Source: Xanthomonas sp. SI (GTDB taxonomy: Bacteria; Pseudomonadota; Gammaproteobacteria; Xanthomonadales; Xanthomonadaceae). Taken from it: 64,000 bases of DNA. A model generated the notes under the pieces. The model saw nothing but the letters and a program-made list of their open reading frames with translations. It was not told the DNA's origin and made no database searches. Numbering within the stretch: position 1 is the first letter of the stretch; each line of letters opens with the position of its first letter. Position numbers and translations under genes: made by a program. This document shows positions 24,970-32,819 of the stretch, in pieces. The stretch covers positions 124,001 to 188,000 of the forward strand of contig NZ_CP051261.1 of NCBI RefSeq assembly GCF_014236855.1, given 5' to 3'.

Positions 24970-25257
24970 ATGGAATTGCTGACGTTGGAACATTTCGCCG
25001 GAAGCGTGAACGAGACCTTCGCGGCGGAGTTGAACGAGGGCGAGATCTCCTTCGTGTTGGTCGAGGCCCGGCCTCTGCCGATCAAGACCGCCGCGCCGCG
25101 CGCGCCGTTCTCGCTGCTGTTCCGCAACACCTCCTCGTTCCTGTTCCCGCAACAGATCTACCGGATGCGCCATGCGCGCCTGGGCGAGGTGGGGATCTTC
25201 CTGGTACCGGTGGCGCGCGAGCGCGACGGCTTCCTGTACCAGGCCGTCTTCAACTGA
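24970..25257 (+). CDS. DUF6916 domain protein
   Basis: A 95-residue protein starting MELLTLEHFAGSVNETF. It is a compact beta-rich domain with the block ARLGEVGIFLVPVARERDGFLYQAVFN at its end, as in DUF6916 proteins, whose function is not known. Such small proteins recur near genes for tail-collar (MdpB-like) proteins, and three of these lie just downstream on the other strand. The gene converges on the GNAT gene, and the two 3' ends overlap by 8 nt. Confidence 0.7.
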   Translation: MELLTLEHFAGSVNETFAAELNEGEISFVLVEARPLPIKTAAPRAPFSLLFRNTSSFLFPQQIYRMRHARLGEVGIFLVPVARERDGFLYQAVFN

Positions 25258-25804
25258 CAGCCGGCGCCGTGCAGGCGGCGCGCCAGTGCATTTGCAGATG
25301 GGTGGCGCTGGCATCGCCGGCGACGAAGCCCAGGCGCGCGTACAGGCGCCGCGCTTCGGGATTGGCATGCAGCACATGCAGCGACAGCGCGCAGCCGGCG
25401 GCCTGCGCCAGTGCCTGCGCGTGCGCGATCAGCGCGGTGCCGATGCCCTGGCCGCGCAGCTCCGGCAACAGGCTGATATCCACCAGTACATGCTGCGCCG
25501 CACTGCGGTCCAGGTAGAGCCGGCCGAGCGGCGCCTGCGCGGTTTCCACGATCAGGAAGTCGGCACCGGCGAAGTGACTTAGATAATGCGCGTGCTGCAG
25601 CGCGAACTGCTGGTCGAGGAACGCGCGCTTGGCGGCCTCCGGCCATGGCACCGCGGCCAGCTCCGCGCTGCGGGTGCTGGCGTACAGGTCGCGCAGCCAG
25701 GGCAGGTCGGCATCGCGTGCGGCGCGCAGGCCGATGCCGCGCGCGCGCAAGGCCGCCGGTGCGGCGACGTTGGCGCGCCGATCCGGGAAGCCTGCCATCT
25801 GCAC
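25250..25804 (-). CDS. GNAT family N-acetyltransferase
   Basis: A 184-residue protein with the GNAT order: DADLPWLRDLYASTR (helix 1), FLIVETAQAPLGRLYLDR (strand 4 region), and the acetyl-CoA loop LLPELRGQGIGTALIAHA (RGQGIG at about 119-124), ending with LHVLHANPEARRLYARLGF. All of these are intact. The substrate is unknown. It starts 10 nt after the stop of the adjacent tail-collar gene, so it is probably cotranscribed with the three collar genes. Confidence 0.92.
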   Translation of the reverse strand: MQMAGFPDRRANVAAPAALRARGIGLRAARDADLPWLRDLYASTRSAELAAVPWPEAAKRAFLDQQFALQHAHYLSHFAGADFLIVETAQAPLGRLYLDRSAAQHVLVDISLLPELRGQGIGTALIAHAQALAQAAGCALSLHVLHANPEARRLYARLGFVAGDASATHLQMHWRAACTAPAVS

Positions 25805-25814
25805 GGCGCTGGCC

Positions 25815-26351
25815 TCAGTCGAACTGCGGGTAGTTTCCCGACAGCGCGATGCAGAAGTTCACCGCCAGGTAGGGCTGCTGGTTCTCGTGCGCCGCGCCGG
25901 CACCGGTGGGCTGCACCGCCGGCGGTGCGAACTGCGTGTTCGGTGCCGCCGTGACGAAGGCGCGCGCGGTGCTGCTGCCAAGCGCCGACAGCCCCGCGCC
26001 TGCGGTGGGCGTACCGCTCTTCTTGGTCCGGTCCGGCTGCACAAACATCGTGGTGGTGTGCTGGTGCGGCGGAATCTGCGTGGTCAGCAGGCTGACTCCG
26101 GTCGCGCCGAACGTGTCGCCGCGCTGCCGGCTGGTCAATCCCGGGCCTTGGCCTTGTTCGCAGCTGGCGCGCCCGCAGAAGTTCGGCAGCTGAAACGTCG
26201 TGCTGCCGTTGCCCCCGTAGGCGGCCCCGAGCAGCGAGTACAGCGCGGTGTTCTGCTGCACCGGCAATGTGGCGCCATTGCACAGTGCCCAGCCTACGGG
26301 ATTGAAATCGAAGCCGAACAACTGGATTTCGCCGAGATAAGGTTCGGTCAT
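25815..26351 (-). CDS. Phage tail-collar (MdpB-like) protein 3 of 3
   Basis: A 178-residue protein starting MTEPYLGEIQLFGFDFNPVGWALCNGATLPVQQNTALYSLLG, the tail-collar/microcystin-dependent-protein pattern, with YGGNGSTTFQLPNFCGR next and QPYLAVNFCIALSGNYP at the end. The end block is typical of MdpB-like proteins, which resemble phage tail fibre tips but occur as bacterial gene clusters without a phage. Localisation and partner are not known. It is third of three tandem paralogues. Confidence 0.88.
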   Translation of the reverse strand: MTEPYLGEIQLFGFDFNPVGWALCNGATLPVQQNTALYSLLGAAYGGNGSTTFQLPNFCGRASCEQGQGPGLTSRQRGDTFGATGVSLLTTQIPPHQHTTTMFVQPDRTKKSGTPTAGAGLSALGSSTARAFVTAAPNTQFAPPAVQPTGAGAAHENQQPYLAVNFCIALSGNYPQFD

Positions 26352-26410
26352 GAAAGGAGTCTCCGATGGAGCGGACGGGCACCGCCGCTAAGCGGGCGCG
26401 GCGAAAGGGA

Positions 26411-26938
26411 TCAGCTCTGCTGCGGGAAGATGCCGCCGGTGGAGATGCAATACTGCACCGTCAGCGTCGGCATGAGGTTGTCGTGCGGCAGGCCGCCGCC
26501 GGTGAGCGTGGTGGATTGCGTGGACATCCCCACTGCCGTGGCGCCGCTGACGTCGGTGGCATAGAACACGTCGCCGGCGACCGCGGCGGGCAACAACCCG
26601 GCTGGCGCGGTAGCGGTGGCAGCGGCGGTCGTGGCCACCAGCGCATGCGTGTGCACAGGAAGCTGTGGCCCTAGGAGGGTGACGGTTTCGGTTCCGGAGA
26701 TCTGGCCGAGCACGTAGTTGCTCAGGCCAACTCCCTGGCCTTGGTGGAGCGGCAACCGTCCGCGCAGGTCCGGTACCGCGAACGTATTCTGCCCGTCGCC
26801 GCCGTAGGTGGTGCCGATCAGCATGAACAGGGTCTCGTACTCGGCGATCGAGAGCAGGCTGCCGTCGCACGCCTGCCAGTTCTGCGGGGTGCGGCCGAAG
26901 CCGAACATGCGGATCTCGCCGATGAATGGAGTGGCCAT
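26411..26938 (-). CDS. Phage tail-collar (MdpB-like) protein 2 of 3
   Basis: A 175-residue paralogue of its neighbours, with MATPFIGEIRMFGFGRTPQNWQACDGSLL, then TYGGDGQNTFAVPDLRGRLPLHQGQG and a C-terminal LTVQYCISTGGIFPQ. The open frame is 12 codons longer, but MATPFIGEI aligns with the starts of the other two. It is separated from the flanking paralogues by 59 nt on each side. Confidence 0.88.
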   Translation of the reverse strand: MATPFIGEIRMFGFGRTPQNWQACDGSLLSIAEYETLFMLIGTTYGGDGQNTFAVPDLRGRLPLHQGQGVGLSNYVLGQISGTETVTLLGPQLPVHTHALVATTAAATATAPAGLLPAAVAGDVFYATDVSGATAVGMSTQSTTLTGGGLPHDNLMPTLTVQYCISTGGIFPQQS

Positions 26939-26996
26939 GGTGTCTTTCCTGGTCGATGGTGCGCTGCGCGCCATCGGCGCGCGAATGGAGGGCGGC

Positions 26997-27542
26997 TCAG
27001 CTGCGCGAAGGGAAGATGCCGTTCAGCGCGATGCAGAAATTGATCGTGGTGTACGGCTGCAGGTTCGGATGCGGCAGGCTGCCGCCCGCGGAGCCGATCG
27101 ACGCCTGATTCAGCGCCACCAATGGTCCCGCAGCCGCATACAGCGCCGACGCCGGCCCGGTGGTGCTGACGTTGTTGCCGAACAGGTTCCCGGATGGGTT
27201 GCGGTTGTTGCCCGCCGCGCTTGAGCCCTGCAGCAGATGGTTGTGCGCAGGCAGATTGTCCGGCAGCAGCGAGACGTTCTCGGAACCGGCCACTTGTCCG
27301 ACCGGTGCCGCCGGCGGCTGCCAGCTCGGATCTGCCGATGGCGTAGCGCCGAGCGGCGTGCGTCCGCGCATGTCGGGCAATGCAAAGGTGGTGTTGCCGT
27401 TGCCGCCGAACCGCGTCCCAAGCACGCTGAAGAGCGCCTGGTTCTGGTTGATCGGCAGCACCTGACCGTTGCACTGCGCAAAATACTTAGGCGCGAAAAC
27501 GAAACCGGTCATCATGATCTGACCGATGAAGAACTCGCTCAT
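26997..27542 (-). CDS. Phage tail-collar (MdpB-like) protein 1 of 3
   Basis: A 181-residue protein, promoter-proximal in the set: MSEFFIGQIMMTGFVFAPKYFAQCNGQVLPINQNQALFSVLG, RFGGNGNTTFALPDMRGRTPLG, a PDNLPAHNH block and TTINFCIALNGIFPSRS. It has no signal peptide. It faces the giant autotransporter gene across a shared 267-nt upstream region. Confidence 0.9.
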   Translation of the reverse strand: MSEFFIGQIMMTGFVFAPKYFAQCNGQVLPINQNQALFSVLGTRFGGNGNTTFALPDMRGRTPLGATPSADPSWQPPAAPVGQVAGSENVSLLPDNLPAHNHLLQGSSAAGNNRNPSGNLFGNNVSTTGPASALYAAAGPLVALNQASIGSAGGSLPHPNLQPYTTINFCIALNGIFPSRS

Positions 27543-27809
27543 GCGGATCTCCCCCCGAATTGTTTGACGCCGACATCGTGCCTGGCGCAGGCCTACTTAA
27601 TCACGTCCTTTGCGCGATGCAAGTCTTGATAATGCTGAATCAGACAGTCTCAGAGCATTTGTTGCTTTACGGATATGTGAATTTACTGTTCAAATGCCGG
27701 TGCAGCGTGGAGGGGTATATGCCTTTTGAGGCCTATAACCATGCTGCCTGAGGCACCAGGAGCGTTGCCGGCGCCAGTGGGGTGGCGTGATTTTCCGGGG
27801 AAATGGAAT
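27543..27809. promoter_or_regulatory. Divergent promoter region of tail-collar operon and autotransporter
   Basis: This stretch is clearly AT-richer than the genes on either side, especially 27590-27720. ATGTGAATTTACTGTTCAAAT near 27675-27695 faintly resembles a CRP/Clp half-palindrome (TGTGA with a poor right half). TTGATAATGC and TATATGCC elements could be core promoter parts. No single assignment is firm. Confidence 0.4.
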
Positions 27810-30800
27810 ATGTCTACGAATTGCACCAGTGCGTCCGCGAGCATGCGCGTCGTTTTCCGTTGGCCGCTGGTTTTTGCGCTGCTGCTGTTGAGCACGCTGT
27901 ATTGCGGAGTGGCTGCAGCGGCGCCCTCGCAGTATTGTCCGACGATAGATAAAACTGTCGTGCAGGGCGGCTCGGTGCAGATCGACGTCACCACCTGCGA
28001 TGGCACGGGAATCTTCGACAACGGCGTCGGTTGGGACGGCGTGCAGCCGGCGCACGGCACGCTCGATGTGCCGAATCCGAGCGGCCCGCAGGGCACCCAG
28101 ATCGTCACCTATACCCACGACGGGAGTGCCACCGCCAGCGACAGCTTTCCGCTGGAGGATGGAGAAAGCAACACCATCACCGTCAACATCACCGTCGTTC
28201 CTGCGCTGTCGGCCACCATTGCCGTCTCGCCAGCCAGCCGCAACGAAGACAGCGGCGCGGCCTTCACCTACACGGTGACGTTGAGCCAGACCAGCAATTC
28301 GGCGACGACGGTGAACATCGCGTCCAGCGGCACCGCCACCAGCGGCGGGGACTACACCGGCGCGGTGGGCAGCGTCGTGGTCCCGGCCAATACCACCACC
28401 GCCACGTTCGCCATCACGCCGGTCGCCGACGGCACGGTCGAAGCGAACGAGACGGTGATCATGAGCGTGGCCAGCGGCAGCGGCTACGGCATCGGCAGCC
28501 CGTCCAGCGCCACCGCCACCATCCTCGACGACGACGTGCCCAGCGCGTCGATCGCGGTGTCCCCGGCCAGCGTGTCCGAAGACGGCGCCACCAATCTGGT
28601 CTACACCGTCACGCTCGATCAGGCACCGGTGAATGCGACATCGGTCGCCTTCAACGTCGGCGGCAGCGCGACCTCGGGCAACGACTACGCGGCCGTGAGT
28701 TCGCCGCTGGTGATCGGCGCCGGCCAGACCAGCGGCACCATCACCATCAACCCGACCGCCGACAGCACCGTCGAACCCGACGAAACCGTGGTGATCAGCC
28801 TGGCCTCGGGCAGCGGCTACAGCGTGGGTTCGCCCGATAGCGCCACCGGCACCATCGCCAACGACGATGTGCCCTCGCTGAGCATCAACAATGTAAGCCT
28901 CAACGAAGGCGATGCCGGCACCAGCAACGCGACCTTTATCGTCTCGCTGAGCCAGCCGGCCGGCGCCGGCGGCGTCAGCTTCGACATCGCCACGGCCGAT
29001 GGCTCCGCCACTGCGGGCGTGGACTACGTCGCCTCGAGCCTGACCGGGCAGACCATCCCCGCCGGCAGCAGCAGCGCCACCTTCACCGTGCTGGTCAACG
29101 GCGACACGCTCAACGAGGCCAACGAGAACTTCTTCGTCAACGTCAGCAACGTCAGCGGCGCCAGCGTCAGCGACCCCCAGGGCCAGGGCACCATCGTCAA
29201 CGACGATGCGCAGCCGACGCTGTCGATCGACGATGTCAGCGTCAACGAAGGCAATAGCGGCACCACCACGGCCACCTTCACGGTGAGCCTGAGCGCGGCC
29301 AGCGGCCAGACCGTATCGGTCGACTACGCCACCGCCGACGGCACCGCCACCGCCGGCAGCGACTATGTCGCGCGCGTCGGTACGCTGACCTTCGCGCCGG
29401 GGACCACCGCGCAAGGCGTTGCGATCACCGTCAACGGCGATACCGCGGTCGAGCCGAACGAGACCTTCAGCGTCGATTTGTCCGGCGCCAGCAACGCGGG
29501 CATCGCCCGCGCCACCGGCACCGGCACCATCACCAACGACGACGCGGTGGTGACGGTCGGTCCGGCGTCGCTGCCATCGGCGACCGCGGGCACCGCCTAC
29601 AACCAGACCCTGACCGCCAGCGGCGGCACCGCGCCGTACACCTTCGCGGTCAGTGCCGGTACGTTGCCGACCGGTTTGACCTTGAGCGCCGCCGGCGTGC
29701 TGTCCGGCACGCCCACTGCAAGCGGCAGCTTCAACTTCATGGCGACCGCCACCGACAGCGGCGGCAGTCCCACCAGCGGCAACCGCGCCTACGCGCTGGT
29801 CGTGGCCAGCCCGACGCTCACCCTGCCGGCCACCACCCTGGCGGGCGGTACCGCAGGCCAGGCGTACACGGCCGCCATCAACCCGGCGACCGGCGGCATC
29901 GCGCCGTACACCTATGCGCTCAGCGCCGGCGCGTTGCCGGCCGGCGTCACGGTCAACAGCGCGACCGGTGCACTCAGCGGCACGCCGACCGTGGCCGGCA
30001 ATTTCAACTTCAGCCTGACCGCGACCGACAGCACCACCGGCAGCGCCGGGCAGGCGAGCCAGAGCTACAGCCTGAACATCGTGTCGCCGACGCTGACCAT
30101 CGCGCCGCCGACCTTGCCGGCCGGTACGGCCGGCAGCGCCTACAGCCAGACCCTGACCGCAAGCGGCGGCACCGCACCGTACAGCTACGCGGTCAGCGCC
30201 GGCGCGTTGCCGACCGGGCTGAGCCTTGCGGCCGGTGGCGCGCTGGCGGGCACCCCGACGGTTGCCGGTAGTTTCGCCTTCACCGTGACCGTCACCGATG
30301 CAGGCGGCTTCACCGCGCCGCAGGCTTACACGCTGTCGATCGTCGCGCCGACGCTGGTCATCGCGCCGCCGACGCTGCCGTCAGGCAAGGTCGGCACCGC
30401 CTACAGCCAGACCCTGAGCGCCAGCGGCGGCACCGCGCCTTACAGCTATGCGGTCAGCGCCGGTACCTTGCCGGCCGGTCTGACCCTGGCTGCGGGCGGC
30501 GCGCTCTCGGGAACCCCGACCGCCATCGGCAGTTCCGCCTTCACCGTCAGCGTCACCGACGCGCACGGCTTCACCGCGGCACAGGCCTATACCGTGGCGA
30601 TCGTCGCGGCGGTGCCGGCACCGGTGGCGGTGGACGATACCGGCGCCACGCTGGTCGAGACCGCGCTGACCCTGGCGGTGACCGGCAACGACACCGGCAG
30701 CATCGACACGATCGCGGTGACGACGGCGCCGACCCACGGCACCGCAGTGGTGACTGGCGTGCAGCTGGTGTACACGCCGGCCGCCGGCTATGTCGGCGCC

Positions 30801-32327
30801 GACACCCTGAGCTATACCGCCACCGGCGCCGGTGGCACCTCGGCGCCGGCCACGGTCACCCTCACCGTCAATGCGCGCCCGGTCGCGGCGTCGGTGACGA
30901 TGCAGGCGGTGTCCGGCGAAGCGCAGACGGTGGACCTGACCCGCAACGCGACCGGCGGGCCGTTCGTGGCCGCCGCGCTGGTGGCGATCATGCCGGCCAA
31001 TGCCGGCACCGCAACCATCACTCGCAGCGGTGGCGCGGCGGCGGCTGGTGTTCCGACCGCAGCCGCGGCCGATGGCCCCAGCTTCATGATGACCTTCACC
31101 CCGAACCCGGCGTTCTCCGGCCAGGCCACGGTGCGCTTCACCCTGTCCAACGCCTATGCGACGTCGGCCGAAGCGGCCATCGTGTTCGTGGTCGCGCCGC
31201 GTCCGGATCCGACCCTGGATGCGGAAGTGCGCGGCCTGATCGATGCGCAGGCCGAATCGACCCGGCGCTTCGCCAAGGCGCAGATCGACAACTTCCAGCG
31301 CCGGCTGGAGGCGACCCACCGCGGCGATCGCAGCTTCGACAACAGCCTGAGCTTCCAGTCCACCTCGCACTGCCGTCAGGCCGAGCGTGGCATGCCTGCG
31401 CAGCCGTGCAGCCAGGCCACCTGGGACAAGGATGCGGATATGGATGCCGACGACGCGGCGGCGACACCGACCGCCAGGACTGCGGTCAACGGCGAACTCG
31501 GTCTGTGGGTGGGCGGTGCGATCCGCTCCGGCAGCCTGGACAAGCAGGCCCAGCGCGCCGGCGTGGACTTCCAGTCCGACGGCCTGAGCATGGGCGCCGA
31601 CTACCGTGCCGCGGACGCGCTGGCGCTGGGTGCCGGTGTGGGCTGGGGCCGCGACGACAGCGACGTCGGCAACAACGGCAGCCGCAGTAAGGCGACTGCC
31701 TACACGCTGGCGGTGTATGCCAGCTTCCATCCGGGCCGGCATTTCTTCTTCGACACCCTGGTCGGCTACCAGTTGCTGTCCTACGACCTGCGCCGCTACG
31801 TGACCGGCAACGGCGAACTGGCCGAAGGCCGCCGCGACGGCAGCCAGTGGATCGCCTCGCTGTCCACCGGTGCCGACCTGCAGCACGGCGACTGGCAGAT
31901 CACGCCGTACGCTCGCGTGGACATGGCCCGCGCCACGTTGGATGCTTACAGCGAAGAGGCGATGGTGCCGTACGCGCTGCACTACGCGGACATGGACGTG
32001 TCCACCACCACCGGCAACCTCGGCCTGCGCCTGGAGTGGCGCCGCGAGATGAGCTGGGGCCAGTTCACCCCGCAGCTGCGCGTGGAGTACCAGCGCGACT
32101 TCCAGGGCCGCGGCGACGCCACGCTGAGCTATGCCGACCTGACCGACGGCGGCCCGCTGTACCGCACCGGGCTGAGCGTGTTCGATCGCAACCGGCTGAT
32201 GCTGGGGCTGGGCGCGGTGTTCACCACCGAGCAGGGCCTGTCCACCCGCGTCGAATACCGCGGCGTGACCGACGGCGACAGCGGCAACGACCAGACCTGG
32301 ATGTTCAACGTCGAAAAGAAGTACTGA
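27810..32327 (+). CDS. Calx-beta and Ig-like repeat autotransporter adhesin
   Basis: A 1505-residue protein. The ATG at 27810 has a GGGGAAATGGA ribosome site; other in-frame starts lie at 27726 and 27843. The signal peptide has a hydrophobic core WPLVFALLLLSTLY and an AAAAP end. Four Calx-beta-like domains (about 28200-29540; blocks such as LNEGDAGTSNATF and ATADGTATAGSDYV) are followed by five putative-Ig (He_PIG-like) repeats (about 29545-30610; APYTFAVSAGTLPTGLTL-like), one cadherin-like/Big domain (about 30615-30880), a linker, and a C-terminal autotransporter beta-barrel (about 31440-32327) ending VEKKY. It is a type V secreted surface protein, probably a Ca2+-binding adhesin. Repeat units differ from one another, so they are old. 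Confidence 0.88.
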   Translation: MSTNCTSASASMRVVFRWPLVFALLLLSTLYCGVAAAAPSQYCPTIDKTVVQGGSVQIDVTTCDGTGIFDNGVGWDGVQPAHGTLDVPNPSGPQGTQIVTYTHDGSATASDSFPLEDGESNTITVNITVVPALSATIAVSPASRNEDSGAAFTYTVTLSQTSNSATTVNIASSGTATSGGDYTGAVGSVVVPANTTTATFAITPVADGTVEANETVIMSVASGSGYGIGSPSSATATILDDDVPSASIAVSPASVSEDGATNLVYTVTLDQAPVNATSVAFNVGGSATSGNDYAAVSSPLVIGAGQTSGTITINPTADSTVEPDETVVISLASGSGYSVGSPDSATGTIANDDVPSLSINNVSLNEGDAGTSNATFIVSLSQPAGAGGVSFDIATADGSATAGVDYVASSLTGQTIPAGSSSATFTVLVNGDTLNEANENFFVNVSNVSGASVSDPQGQGTIVNDDAQPTLSIDDVSVNEGNSGTTTATFTVSLSAASGQTVSVDYATADGTATAGSDYVARVGTLTFAPGTTAQGVAITVNGDTAVEPNETFSVDLSGASNAGIARATGTGTITNDDAVVTVGPASLPSATAGTAYNQTLTASGGTAPYTFAVSAGTLPTGLTLSAAGVLSGTPTASGSFNFMATATDSGGSPTSGNRAYALVVASPTLTLPATTLAGGTAGQAYTAAINPATGGIAPYTYALSAGALPAGVTVNSATGALSGTPTVAGNFNFSLTATDSTTGSAGQASQSYSLNIVSPTLTIAPPTLPAGTAGSAYSQTLTASGGTAPYSYAVSAGALPTGLSLAAGGALAGTPTVAGSFAFTVTVTDAGGFTAPQAYTLSIVAPTLVIAPPTLPSGKVGTAYSQTLSASGGTAPYSYAVSAGTLPAGLTLAAGGALSGTPTAIGSSAFTVSVTDAHGFTAAQAYTVAIVAAVPAPVAVDDTGATLVETALTLAVTGNDTGSIDTIAVTTAPTHGTAVVTGVQLVYTPAAGYVGADTLSYTATGAGGTSAPATVTLTVNARPVAASVTMQAVSGEAQTVDLTRNATGGPFVAAALVAIMPANAGTATITRSGGAAAAGVPTAAAADGPSFMMTFTPNPAFSGQATVRFTLSNAYATSAEAAIVFVVAPRPDPTLDAEVRGLIDAQAESTRRFAKAQIDNFQRRLEATHRGDRSFDNSLSFQSTSHCRQAERGMPAQPCSQATWDKDADMDADDAAATPTARTAVNGELGLWVGGAIRSGSLDKQAQRAGVDFQSDGLSMGADYRAADALALGAGVGWGRDDSDVGNNGSRSKATAYTLAVYASFHPGRHFFFDTLVGYQLLSYDLRRYVTGNGELAEGRRDGSQWIASLSTGADLQHGDWQITPYARVDMARATLDAYSEEAMVPYALHYADMDVSTTTGNLGLRLEWRREMSWGQFTPQLRVEYQRDFQGRGDATLSYADLTDGGPLYRTGLSVFDRNRLMLGLGAVFTTEQGLSTRVEYRGVTDGDSGNDQTWMFNVEKKY

Positions 32328-32335
32328 CGCGATAA

Positions 32336-32760
32336 GCCCCTCTCCCACCGGGAGAGGGGTTGGGTGAGGGTCCGGCGCGAAAGCGTCTCGCGGAGTTTGG
32401 GTGCACGAAGTTGCGCTCGTACCCTCATCCGGCCCTGCAGGCCACCTTCTCCCGGTGGGAGAAGGGGAGCAGCCGTAGCCCCTCTCCCCTCGGGAGAGGG
32501 GTTGGGGTGAGGGTCCGGCGCGAAAGCGACTCGCGGAGTTTGGGGTGCACGAGGCTCCGCCCGTACCCTCATCCGCCCCTGCGGGGCACCTTCTCCCGAT
32601 GGGAGAAGGGAGCAGCCGACTAGCCCCTCTCCCCTCGGGAGAGGGGTTGGGGTGAGGGTACGACGCGCAGCGTCTCGCTGAGTTTGGATGCACGAGGCTG
32701 CGCCCGTACCCTCATCCGGCCCTTCGGGCCACCTTCTCCCGGTGGGAGAAGGAACAGCCG
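32336..32760. repeat. Three tandem units of the composite intergenic repeat
   Basis: Units at about 32336-32480, 32481-32615 and 32616-32760 each contain GCCCCTCTCCC/GGGAGAGGGGTTGGG, GTGAGGGT, a CGAAAGCG-CTCGCGGAGTTT segment, GCACGAGGCT, CGTACCCTCATCCG and a CACCTTCTCCC/GGGAGAAGG hairpin. Orientation is opposite to the copies at 9.7 kb and 55.2 kb. The array fills the space between the autotransporter stop and 60 nt before recC. Confidence 0.92.
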
Positions 32761-32819
32761 CCGGCCACCACCACCGCGCAACGCCACCGCACCCGCGCAT
32801 CCGGCACAATGCCGCACGC

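Noticed and set aside
25815..27542. A prophage, suggested by three tail-collar genes
   Set aside because: No integrase, capsid, portal, terminase, tail tube or lysis gene is present, and GC matches the core genome. The proteins are of the bacterial MdpB-like type.
27690..29414. A 574-codon minus-strand frame opposite the Calx-beta repeats
   Set aside because: The apparent regular repeats reflect the repeated structure of the true plus-strand gene.
30381..32693. A 770-codon minus-strand frame opposite the autotransporter barrel
   Set aside because: It runs through the repeat array and is a shadow; no start with a ribosome site and no recognisable domain.
32336..32760. Hairpins after the autotransporter as intrinsic terminators
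   Set aside because: The stems are strong but lack a following T run; they belong to the dispersed repeat, so they are listed as repeats, not terminators.
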